A stretch of 64,000 bases of DNA from Candidatus Omnitrophota bacterium (GTDB lineage Bacteria; Hinthialibacterota; Hinthialibacteria; Hinthialibacterales; Hinthialibacteraceae). Made by a program: the position numbers and the translations under genes. The stretch spans positions 100,636-164,635 of the forward strand of contig JBFMBP010000150.1 in NCBI GenBank assembly GCA_040755155.1, read 5' to 3'. The notes below the pieces were generated by a model, which was not told the origin of the DNA, ran no database searches, and saw only the letters and a list, made by a program, of their open reading frames with translations. Shown piece after piece: positions 26,293 to 34,720 of this stretch; positions within the stretch are counted from its first letter, which is position 1, and every line of letters starts with the position of its first letter.

Positions 26293-26564
26293 CGGCTGTC
26301 CCGCAGTTCGCGAATATCGAGAGCGCTATCGCTTTGAATAGGGCCAACTTGTTCGCGGAAATCTTCCAAGCGATGTTTCCAATCGGCTTTACGAATAAAT
26401 TCTTTCACGCTTCGTTTTCGCTTGCGAGCGGCTTCTTCGATAGCCTGGCGGGTTTGGGGATCGATGGATACTCCGTATTCCTCGGCCACGGTTCCGAGGC
26501 GGGCCAGGAACTCGGGATCAATGGGATGGTTATGAGCGGTAAAATGGACGGTCAATTCGTTCAT
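26289..26564 (-). CDS. VapB-like antitoxin
   Basis: A 91-residue protein with a helical middle (QTRQAIEEAARKRKRSVKEFI) and the ending SALDIRELRDSR, which is characteristic of antitoxins encoded immediately before vapC. GGAAG precedes the ATG by about eight bases. Its stop overlaps the start of the truncated vapC. With no working toxin beside it, it may be a relic or an anti-addiction antitoxin acting on a VapC elsewhere. Confidence 0.75.
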   Translation of the reverse strand: MNELTVHFTAHNHPIDPEFLARLGTVAEEYGVSIDPQTRQAIEEAARKRKRSVKEFIRKADWKHRLEDFREQVGPIQSDSALDIRELRDSR

Positions 26565-26981
26565 GAGATTTTCTTCCTTGATCGATATCGAAAATAATGT
26601 TACCTAGAAAATATCGGTTGAGCAAGCAAAAATTCTACATCAAAATGATAACGTTGGTTCGAAAGATGGCGATGGAAGCCATCGATTATCGTATTTGGCG
26701 GACTGCGCTTCGCTTTGAGCCTACCCTACGCAACTGACAACATCCCCCCGCGCCTCATATTTGTCAGAATCAGGAATTCCAGGATGAAAGGATGACCAGG
26801 ATTTTTTTATCCTGCAAATCCTGGCCATCCCGATTCTGACAAAAAAGCGGAGTCAAGGGCAGAAAAAACCTTGTCCTTGCCACCCACCCACCCGTTACGC
26901 CTTTACGATTAGCGATAGATGGTTCACTCTATGAAATCGCGATTTTCATACTTGATAATCTTTATCCATTGGGAAAAAATT
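26565..26981. other. Intergenic gap with repeats
   Basis: No gene is seen in these 417 bases. They hold an inverted copy of the GGTGGGCT-type hairpin repeat (26696-26730), a long palindrome (26761-26842) and a short GGGCAGAAAAAACC/TGCCACC stretch. The M14 gene's leader fills the right end. Confidence 0.6.
26761..26842. repeat. 82-bp palindromic element
   Basis: Starts TTGTCAGAATC and ends GATTCTGACAA, with inner arms CCAGGAT and ATCCTGG. The arms pair almost throughout, so the transcript would fold into a long hairpin. Similar CAGGATT-type palindromes are known to be scattered through many bacterial genomes. Confidence 0.75.
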
Positions 26982-28790
26982 ATGCCGAAAAAAACGAAAC
27001 TCCAACCTTTTCGATCATGGGCGGCGAGCCTTCTTTTCTACCTGGGATTTGCTGCTGCCGCCGTTGCGGCGGATGCGCCCTCCAACCATTGGCCTTCTTG
27101 CCGCGACGAAAAAAACCTCGCCGCCGATTTGAAAGCGCTACGGCGGGATCACGCTTCCTTTTTCCGCTTGGACGCTTTGGCAAAATCCAAGGAAGGCCGC
27201 GAAGTATGGTTGGCCGAACTAGGCCGGGGCGATGAAAAAGATCGCCGCCTGCGTCCCGCTTTGCTAGTTGTAGCGGGGGTGGAGGGAAACGATCTCGCGG
27301 GAACCGAAATGGCGATGGCTTTTCTCAACCGTCTCTGCGAGAAAGAAAAAGAATCCAAGGAAATCCAATCGCTGCTGGAGTCGGTTGTGGTTTACGTCAT
27401 TCCCCGCCTCAATCCCGACGCCGCCGAACGCTATTTTATGAAGCCGCGCATGGAGATGGCGGGCGATGCAGCGCCCTTCGACGCCGATCATGACGGCTTA
27501 GTAGACGAAGACGTCCCCGACGATCTTGACGGCGACGGTATGATTTCCTGGCTGCGCGTAGAAGACCCAAAAGGGACGCTGATCCCCCATCCCGGCGACG
27601 AACGCCTCTTGATCGAAGCCGATCCCGCGAAAAACGAACGCGGGCGCTTCCTTCTCTTTTTGGAAGGCAAGGACAATGACGCCGACAAGAAGATCAATGA
27701 AGACCCACTCGGCGAAGTGAATTTCAACCGCAACTTTCCCTTCCATTATCCCTGGTTCGCGCCGGACGCGGGCGTCTATCAAATCTGCGAAAACGAAACT
27801 CGCGCTCTCGCCGAATTCATTCTCGGTCATCCCAACATTGCCGCCGTCTTCACCTATGCGAGCAATGATAATCTGTTAAAGACGCCGCCCTCAGCCGACC
27901 GTTCCTTCGGCCGCGATCCGCAAGAAAAAATCCGGACGGAAGACAGTAAATATTACGAAAAATTAGGCGAACTCTATCGTGAGCAGTTGGGAATCGAAAA
28001 AACCATTGATTCGCCCAGCGTTTCCGGCGCTTTCTCCGATTGGATTTACTTCCATCGCGGAATTCTCTCCCTCTGCGCCAGCGCTTGGAGTCCTGACCTT
28101 GCGTTAGCCTTGAAGAAAGAAGAGCCTGAGAAGAAGGAAGAAAAAAAAGAAGAAGCAAACGGCGAAAAACCGAAGGATCAAGAAAAAAAGGAAGAGAAAA
28201 AAGAAGAAAAGAAGAAGGAAAAAGAAGACGAGCGGGGAAAGACGGAATTAGAGTATTTAAAATGGCTGGATGAAAACGCTCCCGATTATTTCATTCCTTG
28301 GAAATCCGTCAAGCATCCCGATTATCCCAACCAAAAGGCGGAAATCGGCGGCTTCGCGCCTTACGCCAAGACGCTGCCTCCCGCGGAATTTCTGCCCCAA
28401 CTCGCGGAAAAACATGCGGAATTTCTTATGCAACTTCTAAAAAAGTTACCCCGCATCCGCATCCAGGATATCGAAATCAAGGCCTTGGAACAAAATGTTT
28501 TCGAGATCGAAGTCAAAGTGGAAAACGCCGGATTCCTGCCTACGATTCTCGCGCATGGCGAACGGACGGGCGAAATCTTTCCCACGCGGTTGGAAACAAA
28601 TCTTCCCGCCGGCGCATTTCTAGCTGGCAGTCCCCGCGCCCGCGTCGGCGCTCTGCATGGCAGCGGCGGGATAGAGGAAATCCGCTATATCGTCAAAGCC
28701 CCTGCGGGAACCAAGGTGGAATTTACCCTAATCTCCGCCCAAGCGGGACGCGATGCGCGAACTGTTGTACTGACTGGAGGTGGAAAATAA
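26982..28790 (+). CDS. Secreted M14 carboxypeptidase homologue lacking the zinc site
   Basis: A 602-residue exported protein; the signal peptide runs from MPKKTK to AVA. Overall order equals its downstream paralogue, including calcium-type DxDxDG repeats (FDADHDGLVDED near 167, DNDADKKINED near 231) and the NRN triplet at 249-251. The M14 zinc motif HxxE is VEGND: E101 and D104 replace the His and Glu ligands, FTYAS near 291-294 replaces the third His, and S367 stands where the catalytic Glu belongs. Residues about 379-420 are a lysine/glutamate-rich low-complexity insert. It is probably a non-catalytic partner or binding protein. Start chosen for its signal peptide. Confidence 0.85.
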   Translation: MPKKTKLQPFRSWAASLLFYLGFAAAAVAADAPSNHWPSCRDEKNLAADLKALRRDHASFFRLDALAKSKEGREVWLAELGRGDEKDRRLRPALLVVAGVEGNDLAGTEMAMAFLNRLCEKEKESKEIQSLLESVVVYVIPRLNPDAAERYFMKPRMEMAGDAAPFDADHDGLVDEDVPDDLDGDGMISWLRVEDPKGTLIPHPGDERLLIEADPAKNERGRFLLFLEGKDNDADKKINEDPLGEVNFNRNFPFHYPWFAPDAGVYQICENETRALAEFILGHPNIAAVFTYASNDNLLKTPPSADRSFGRDPQEKIRTEDSKYYEKLGELYREQLGIEKTIDSPSVSGAFSDWIYFHRGILSLCASAWSPDLALALKKEEPEKKEEKKEEANGEKPKDQEKKEEKKEEKKKEKEDERGKTELEYLKWLDENAPDYFIPWKSVKHPDYPNQKAEIGGFAPYAKTLPPAEFLPQLAEKHAEFLMQLLKKLPRIRIQDIEIKALEQNVFEIEVKVENAGFLPTILAHGERTGEIFPTRLETNLPAGAFLAGSPRARVGALHGSGGIEEIRYIVKAPAGTKVEFTLISAQAGRDARTVVLTGGGK

Positions 28791-30538
28791 TGATCGTCAA
28801 ATCCCTTCGCCCTATCATCCTCGCCGCCATTCTTTTTGCGGCGACGCAAAATTCCTTTTCAGCGGAAGCAACCAAGAATTATTTTCCCGCTCTCGGCGCG
28901 CCCGCCGAACGCAAGGTGGAAGTCGCTTGGAACCGCTTTTACGATACGAAAGGCTTGGAAGATATTCTTAAGCGCATCCAAAAAGCCTATCCCCAATTGA
29001 CGAAACTCTATTCCATCGGCGAGTCTTACGAAGGACGAACCATCTGGTGTCTTGAATTGACCAACCGAGAGAAAGGCGATCCCGCGCGCAAGGCGGGCAT
29101 GTATATCGACGGCAACATCCACGGCAACGAAGTCCAGGCGGGCGAGGTGGTCATGTACACCGCTTGGTATCTCTGCGAGAGTTACGGCAAAGTCGAAAAA
29201 GTAACCCAGCTCCTCGACGATCGCGTCTTCTATCTTATCCCCACCATCAATCCCGACGGGCGCGACAATTGGTTTCACAACGCCAATACGGCACATTCTT
29301 CCCGCAGCGGCTTGAAACCCCTCGACAACGACCGAGACGGCCTTGTCGACGAAGATGGGTATGACGATCTCAACGGCGACGGCGTCATCACCATGATGCG
29401 CATCCGCGATTCCAACGGACGTTGGAAGCCCCATCCCGATTATCCCGAATTTCTCATGATCCGCGCCAAGCCCGACGAGCGGGGCGAATATGATCTGCTC
29501 GGCGATGAGGGAATCGACAACGACGGCGACGGCCGCGTCAACGAAGACGGCCCCGGCGGCTACGATTCCAACCGCAACTGGGCCTACGACTGGCAACCGC
29601 CTTATGTCCAATACGGTTCCATCGAATTTCCCTTCTCCCTGCCCAACACCCAAGCCGTCGCTCGCTTCGTCATCGCGCATCCCAACATCGCCAGCGGCCA
29701 ATCCTACCACAACGCGGCGGGAATGATCCTGCGCAGTCCCGGCCGCGAGGGCGGCGCCATGACGCCGCAAGACGACCGCGTCATGGCCGAAATCGGCCGC
29801 AAGGGCGAGAGGATGCTGCCCTTCTATCGCTCGCTGGTCTGCTGGAGCGGATTGTATCCCGTGTGGGGCGGCGAATTCGATTGGTTCTATGGCGCTCGCG
29901 GCATTTATTGCTATACCAACGAACTATGGACGCCGCGAAACATGTTTCGGGATGGAGGCGGCCGGGACGAGGACGACGCCGATTTCCTGCGTTATTTGAC
30001 AATGGAGCAGGGCATTGTGAAATGGCAAGCCTGCGATCATCCCACCTATGGCAAAATCGAAATCGGCGGAACCGCGAAGGAATTCAGCCGCACGCCTCCC
30101 TCCTTCCTGCTGGAAGAGGAATGCCACCGCAACATGGCGTTTACTTTATATAATGCCGAGATGATGCCCAAGATTCAATTCGGAGACGTCTCCGTCGAAT
30201 CCCTCGGCGGCGATCTCTATAAAGTATGGGTGGAAGTGCGCAACGAAGGCATGATCCCCACCCGCTCCGGCCAGGACGTCAACCATTCGATCTCCACGCC
30301 GGATGTCATTTCCCTGGAAGGGAAAAACGTCCGCGTTCTCAGCGGGGGACGAGTAACCGACCGCTACTTCAAGCGCGTCGATCCCGTGGAAGTGCGCCCC
30401 CACCGCGTAGAAATCCCCGCCATCGGCGGCCTCGATTCGGAACGGGCGCAATTCGTCGTCAAAGGCAAAGGCGAGGTCGCCATAACCGCCGATTCCGTAA
30501 AAGGCGGCCTGATCCGCAAGACGATCGAGTTGAAGTGA
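28790..30538 (+). CDS. Secreted M14 zinc carboxypeptidase
   Basis: A 582-residue exported metallopeptidase that removes C-terminal residues from peptides. Signal peptide residues 1-25. Zinc ligands are intact: H111 and E114 in GNIHGNE and H307 in SYHNAAG; N261-R262 bind substrate and E378 in TNELWTP is the catalytic base. Two calcium-type repeats (DNDRDGLVDEDG near 179, DNDGDGRVNEDG near 243) are inserted in the domain. A beta-sandwich-like C-terminal region follows. The ATG overlaps the stop of the preceding homologue (TAATG), nine bases after GGAGG, so expression is coupled. Confidence 0.92.
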   Translation: MIVKSLRPIILAAILFAATQNSFSAEATKNYFPALGAPAERKVEVAWNRFYDTKGLEDILKRIQKAYPQLTKLYSIGESYEGRTIWCLELTNREKGDPARKAGMYIDGNIHGNEVQAGEVVMYTAWYLCESYGKVEKVTQLLDDRVFYLIPTINPDGRDNWFHNANTAHSSRSGLKPLDNDRDGLVDEDGYDDLNGDGVITMMRIRDSNGRWKPHPDYPEFLMIRAKPDERGEYDLLGDEGIDNDGDGRVNEDGPGGYDSNRNWAYDWQPPYVQYGSIEFPFSLPNTQAVARFVIAHPNIASGQSYHNAAGMILRSPGREGGAMTPQDDRVMAEIGRKGERMLPFYRSLVCWSGLYPVWGGEFDWFYGARGIYCYTNELWTPRNMFRDGGGRDEDDADFLRYLTMEQGIVKWQACDHPTYGKIEIGGTAKEFSRTPPSFLLEEECHRNMAFTLYNAEMMPKIQFGDVSVESLGGDLYKVWVEVRNEGMIPTRSGQDVNHSISTPDVISLEGKNVRVLSGGRVTDRYFKRVDPVEVRPHRVEIPAIGGLDSERAQFVVKGKGEVAITADSVKGGLIRKTIELK

Positions 30539-30728
30539 TAAAGTTTGTCGGACAGTAGGGTGGGTCGAGCGAAGCGAGCACCACCATAATAGCTACTCAT
30601 CCTGACTTGTTAGTGGTACGCTTATATCGAGGAGCATGAACGATGCAAACGAAAGAAACCGAGGAAGAGCATTCGCGAATATTTCGTTTCATCTGATTTT
30701 GGAAGAGTGTACGACGAGGCAATCGGCT

Positions 30729-30896
30729 ATGAAGATGAATCCCTTTGATTGCATTAAGATGAAACGAAAGGCGTCTCTACAGATTTATGAACGTTTGAAG
30801 AATCTGAATTTACAGGAGAAGGTAGAATATTGGAAAAAACGAAATGAAATTTTTATGCGGGAACAAGAAATTTTGAAGACGAAAACTCCAACTTAA
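30729..30896 (+). CDS. Small conserved-looking protein of unknown function
   Basis: Fifty-five residues beginning MKMNPFDCIKMKRKAS, followed by a charged helix (LQIYERLKNLNLQEKVEYWKKR) and a short tail. The pattern of a Cys-Ile-x-Met-Lys-Arg start and a helix ending YW.KR is one I have seen in small proteins next to toxin genes, but no partner gene is present here. GAGG lies nine bases before the ATG. The frame stays open to 30636 without a better start. It could also be a decayed accessory gene. Confidence 0.5.
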   Translation: MKMNPFDCIKMKRKASLQIYERLKNLNLQEKVEYWKKRNEIFMREQEILKTKTPT

Positions 30897-30932
30897 GCAT
30901 TTCACCCTATTCGAGAAAGGGAGGAAACGGTT

Positions 30933-33900
30933 TTGTCGAATACAACATCTCGCTCAAAAAATCGAATCCGTTTTTTTCCCTATCAGGGAACGATCGTTCT
31001 ATGTTTACTTATATGGAGTTCGGCGAATCGTTCCGAATCCCAGCCCGCCGATTCTTTTCCCTCCTTCTTGTCCGTGGAAAGGCTCACGACCGACGACGGC
31101 CTCGCCAGCAACCAAATTCGAGTCATTCATCGCAGTCAATCCGGATTCATGTGGTTTCTTACGGATAGGGGTTTAATAAGATATGATGGATATGAAGCCA
31201 TCAATTATCAGTACAATCCAAATGACAACAACTCTCTATCCAATAATGAATTAACTTCCATATTGGAAGACGGCGATGGAATCCTTTGGATCGGCTCTAA
31301 GGAAGGATTTAACCGCTTCGATCCCAAGACCGGACTATTCAAACGTTATTTCCATGATCCCAACAAACCGGCCAGCATTAACGATAATTTTGTTACCCAT
31401 ATTCTGAAAGATAAAAAAGGAAGATATTGGATCGCGACCCATTGCGGACTCAACCTATTCGATCCCGTTCGCGAAACTTTCCGATCTTTCCATCGCGATC
31501 CCAACAATCCCGATTCGTTGGGAATGGAGCATATCAACCGTCTCGCCGAAGACCTGTCGGGAAAACTCTGGCTCGGCCCTCTAGGCAATGCATCCATAGA
31601 ACGATTCGATCCGGATTCCTTTGTTATCCAACGATATAAAAACTTACTCATTGAGCCTGCTAACTATCCCGACGTTATAACGTTTGCCGTCGATCCTTCC
31701 GGTTCTGTGTTATTCGGTTCTTGGGCCTGGGGACTATTCCAGGTGAATCCCGCCGACGGCTCTTTCAAAAATTTCCGCTGCAATCCTTCCGATCCTCGCA
31801 GCCTCTCCGGCGATATCGTGCATAGTATTATTCCCGACGGGAAAGGCAGGTATTGGATCGGAACGCGGGGAGGCGGGCTTTGCCGATTCGATCCCCAGAC
31901 CGGACGATTCCAGCGTATAAAAGTCGTATGGAAAACCGATCCGAACGCCGTCATCGAGACAATCTTCTGCATCTATCAAGACAATGCCGGCATTTTATGG
32001 CTTGGAACCATGAATGACGGAGTCTGCCGCTACGACAGCAATCGGGAGCAGTTTCTCTGTATTAAAAACAATCCCAAAAATCCAACCAGTTTGAGCGAAA
32101 ATCGCGTATACGCTATATGCGCCAGCCGGGATGGAACCATCTGGATCGGAACCGACGGCGGCGGGCTGAACCAATACGATCCCAAAACCAATTCGATGGT
32201 TGCGCATTATGTCAACGATCCTTCTCGCGCCGATAGTCTCGCCAGTAATACGGTGATCTCATTGTATGAGGACTCCAAGGGAACCCTCTACGTGGGTTGT
32301 TGGCAAACTCAAGAAGGAGCGTTCAGCCGTTTTCTCCCGGAAACAAAAACCTTTCGCCGGTATCCCCACAATCCGGGGCATCCGGATGGATTGCACTGCA
32401 TCACCGCCCGCGCTCTTCGGGGGGATTCCTTCGGGAAAATATGGATTGGCGGCGACGGCAGCGGAATATGCATCTTCGATCCGAATAATGAAACCTTTCA
32501 ACGTTGCGTAAAGGATACCTCTTCAGCCAGAGGATTGCGCGATAGAAATATTCGTTGTTTTTATGAAGATCATTCCCAAACCATGTGGGTGGGAACCGAA
32601 AGCGCAGGTTTGCTGCGCTACGATCGCAGCCAGGATCGATTCGTCGAATATCGCGACGCTTCCCTCAATCTCAACCGCTTATCCACGGCCAATATAATGA
32701 CGATTTATGAGGATCGACAAAACGCTCTATGGCTGGGTACGGAAAACGGCATCGTCCGTCTTAGCCCCGATCGCACCCAATCTACGAATTTTTCCATGAG
32801 CGACGGTTTGGCGGACAGCGTGGTAAAAGGAATCCTGGAAGACGACTATGGATTTCTTTGGATCAGCATGGATAACGGAAAAATGTCCCGCTTCCATCCC
32901 GAAACCCGGCAAATCCGGAATTTCGACCGCAGCGACGGTTTGCAAGGATTGGCGTTTAACTCCAATTGTTTCGCCAAAGGATTGAACGGCGAGTTTTATT
33001 TCGGAGGAATCGGCGGCGTAAATTGCATCTGGCCCGATCGAATCACTCAGAATGCGAACATCCCTCCCATCGCGCTTATTGCCTTTAATGTGCTGGGCAA
33101 ATCTCATCCCTTCGAACCGTTTCTCTCCGCAGGACAACCCATTCGGCTCGATTACCGCCAAAATTATTTGTCATTCGAATTCGCCGCCCTGAATTATACC
33201 CACTCGCATAAAAACCAATATGCGTATCGTTTAACGCCGCTCGAAACCGACTGGAACGTTTCCGGCGTCCGGCGTTACGCGCAATATACGGCGCTGGAAC
33301 CGGGCGATTACATTTTCCAAGCTAAAGGCTCCAACAACGACGGCGAATGGAACGAGAAAGGAATTTCCCTATCCATTTCCATAAAATCTCCCTATTGGAG
33401 AACCTGGTGGTTTAAAACTGGAAGCGCCGCATTCATCCTTGCGACCCTCTTTCTGGGATACCGCTATCGAGTCCGTTTTTTGGAGAAACAGAGAATATTC
33501 TTGGAAATGGAAGTTGAAAAGCGAACTCGCGAGCTGAATGAAGCCAACCGAGCGTTGGAACGGCTTTCGAAGCAGGATGGATTGACGAAGCTCGCCAACC
33601 GCCGCTGCTTCGACGAGCACATCGAGATGGAGTGGAGGCGTTCTTTGCGCAACCGGACGCCAATATCTTTGATCTTTATCGATGTCGATTTTTTCAAACC
33701 CTATAACGACTTTTACGGACATCAAGCCGGGGACGAATGCTTGCAAAGAATTGCGGAGGCAATTCGCGGCTTTGTGAATCGTCCCGGCGATCTGGTTGCG
33801 CGTTACGGCGGAGAGGAATTCATGATGGTTTTGACGGATGCGGAACCCGCCATCGCCTACCAAATCGCCGAGCAACTTCGGCTTCAGGTCGAATCATTGA

Positions 33901-34076
33901 CAATGCCCCATCATCAATCGAATGCGGCGCCCATCGTTACGATCAGCCTGGGAGTCGCTTCTATGATTCCCAGACCGGAAGAGTCGCCTGATCGGTTGAT
34001 CCAGGCGGCGGATCAGGCCTTGTATCAATCCAAACAAAAAGGAAGAAACATAGCAACCGCCGCCTGCATCAATTAA
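30933..34076 (+). CDS. Reg_prop beta-propeller receptor with GGDEF output
   Basis: A 1047-residue one-component signalling protein. After an N-terminal membrane or signal segment (TIVLCLLIWSS) come about a dozen two-component-regulator propeller repeats, each like GxIWIGTxGGGLxxYDPKT, then a Y_Y_Y domain (YAYRLTPLETDW, ALEPGDYIFQAKGSN), one membrane helix near residue 835, a short coiled coil (MEVEKRTRELNEANRALERLS) and a GGDEF domain. The active-site loop is YGGEEF at 958-963, so it should make cyclic di-GMP. Reg_prop sensors are usually linked to histidine kinases for glycan sensing; here the output is a second messenger. Start is TTG, eight bases after AAGGGAGG. Confidence 0.9.
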   Translation: MSNTTSRSKNRIRFFPYQGTIVLCLLIWSSANRSESQPADSFPSFLSVERLTTDDGLASNQIRVIHRSQSGFMWFLTDRGLIRYDGYEAINYQYNPNDNNSLSNNELTSILEDGDGILWIGSKEGFNRFDPKTGLFKRYFHDPNKPASINDNFVTHILKDKKGRYWIATHCGLNLFDPVRETFRSFHRDPNNPDSLGMEHINRLAEDLSGKLWLGPLGNASIERFDPDSFVIQRYKNLLIEPANYPDVITFAVDPSGSVLFGSWAWGLFQVNPADGSFKNFRCNPSDPRSLSGDIVHSIIPDGKGRYWIGTRGGGLCRFDPQTGRFQRIKVVWKTDPNAVIETIFCIYQDNAGILWLGTMNDGVCRYDSNREQFLCIKNNPKNPTSLSENRVYAICASRDGTIWIGTDGGGLNQYDPKTNSMVAHYVNDPSRADSLASNTVISLYEDSKGTLYVGCWQTQEGAFSRFLPETKTFRRYPHNPGHPDGLHCITARALRGDSFGKIWIGGDGSGICIFDPNNETFQRCVKDTSSARGLRDRNIRCFYEDHSQTMWVGTESAGLLRYDRSQDRFVEYRDASLNLNRLSTANIMTIYEDRQNALWLGTENGIVRLSPDRTQSTNFSMSDGLADSVVKGILEDDYGFLWISMDNGKMSRFHPETRQIRNFDRSDGLQGLAFNSNCFAKGLNGEFYFGGIGGVNCIWPDRITQNANIPPIALIAFNVLGKSHPFEPFLSAGQPIRLDYRQNYLSFEFAALNYTHSHKNQYAYRLTPLETDWNVSGVRRYAQYTALEPGDYIFQAKGSNNDGEWNEKGISLSISIKSPYWRTWWFKTGSAAFILATLFLGYRYRVRFLEKQRIFLEMEVEKRTRELNEANRALERLSKQDGLTKLANRRCFDEHIEMEWRRSLRNRTPISLIFIDVDFFKPYNDFYGHQAGDECLQRIAEAIRGFVNRPGDLVARYGGEEFMMVLTDAEPAIAYQIAEQLRLQVESLTMPHHQSNAAPIVTISLGVASMIPRPEESPDRLIQAADQALYQSKQKGRNIATAACIN

Positions 34077-34086
34077 GCACCGATCT

Positions 34087-34227
34087 TCATGGGAATGAAT
34101 TAGCCCAAAATTCAGGTGGACGAAGCGCCCACAAAGCGCTCCGTTTCTCGTAGTAAAAGGCGCGAAGGGCTTCGTAGTGTTTTTGAGCGATCGTGGAAGG
34201 GGTGGAAAAATAGTCGAATCCGTCCAT
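34087..34227 (-). pseudogene. Transposase N-terminal remnant
   Basis: A 46-codon frame starting MDGFDYFSTPSTIAQKHYEALRAFYYEKRS. This resembles the opening of DDE transposases with an N-terminal helix-turn-helix, in which AQxxYEALRAFxxE is a recurrent segment. It is cut after the first helices, the rest of the enzyme is missing, and the tail (ALWALRPPEFWANSFP) no longer fits. No terminal inverted repeats or target duplication are visible. It converges on the Reg_prop gene. Confidence 0.6.
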
Positions 34228-34720
34228 CGGGCGCCTCAACGGGATATTATTTTTGGTATAATATTACCATGAAACAATTATATGTATTTCACTAAATAAG
34301 TCAAGTCCGAATAATAAAATGATGAAAACCCTTAAAATAGGGGTATATAAAGGATTATCGAGTAAGGGGGGATGAATTAAATGAGGAATAAAATACGATA
34401 CCTGGAAGTATTAACCCAAAAGTCAATCCAAAATTCTTTCACTACTATTTTGCTTAACATCCTCGATTTATTGGAGTTATTTATCAACAGCCCCATGAAG
34501 CCTTGAAAATGATTTGGGGATAAAAGTCTCAGGAAAATCGGTGATGTTTCTTTTTCCTTTCGCTTCTTCCCGATGCAAACGTCATTTTGAATCGTCCTAT
34601 TAACTATTTCTCGTGAGTAATGTGAGTTATGAATCGAAAAGATAGAGCTTGCTTAGCAATATGCCAGCCCTGCGACTACCCTATCATGAGACGCGGCGGG
34701 ATCAAGAGAGGAAAAAGATT
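34228..34720. other. Intergenic region without supported genes
   Basis: 493 AT-rich bases between the transposase remnant and the hybrid kinase stop. A 41-codon frame at 34381-34506 follows a GGGGGG run but has no other support. No repeat family member is recognised. Confidence 0.5.

Noticed and set aside
25068-26564. A prophage or tail-based system
   Set aside because: Only one tail-like protein is present; no capsid, sheath, integrase or lysis gene nearby.
28298-28789. Upstream extension of the active M14 gene
   Set aside because: It overlaps the preceding M14 homologue in another frame; a signal peptide and GGAGG define ATG 28790.
34381-34506. 41-codon frame after a GGGGGG run
   Set aside because: Only the G run supports it; the sequence is AT-driven and unlike neighbouring codon use.
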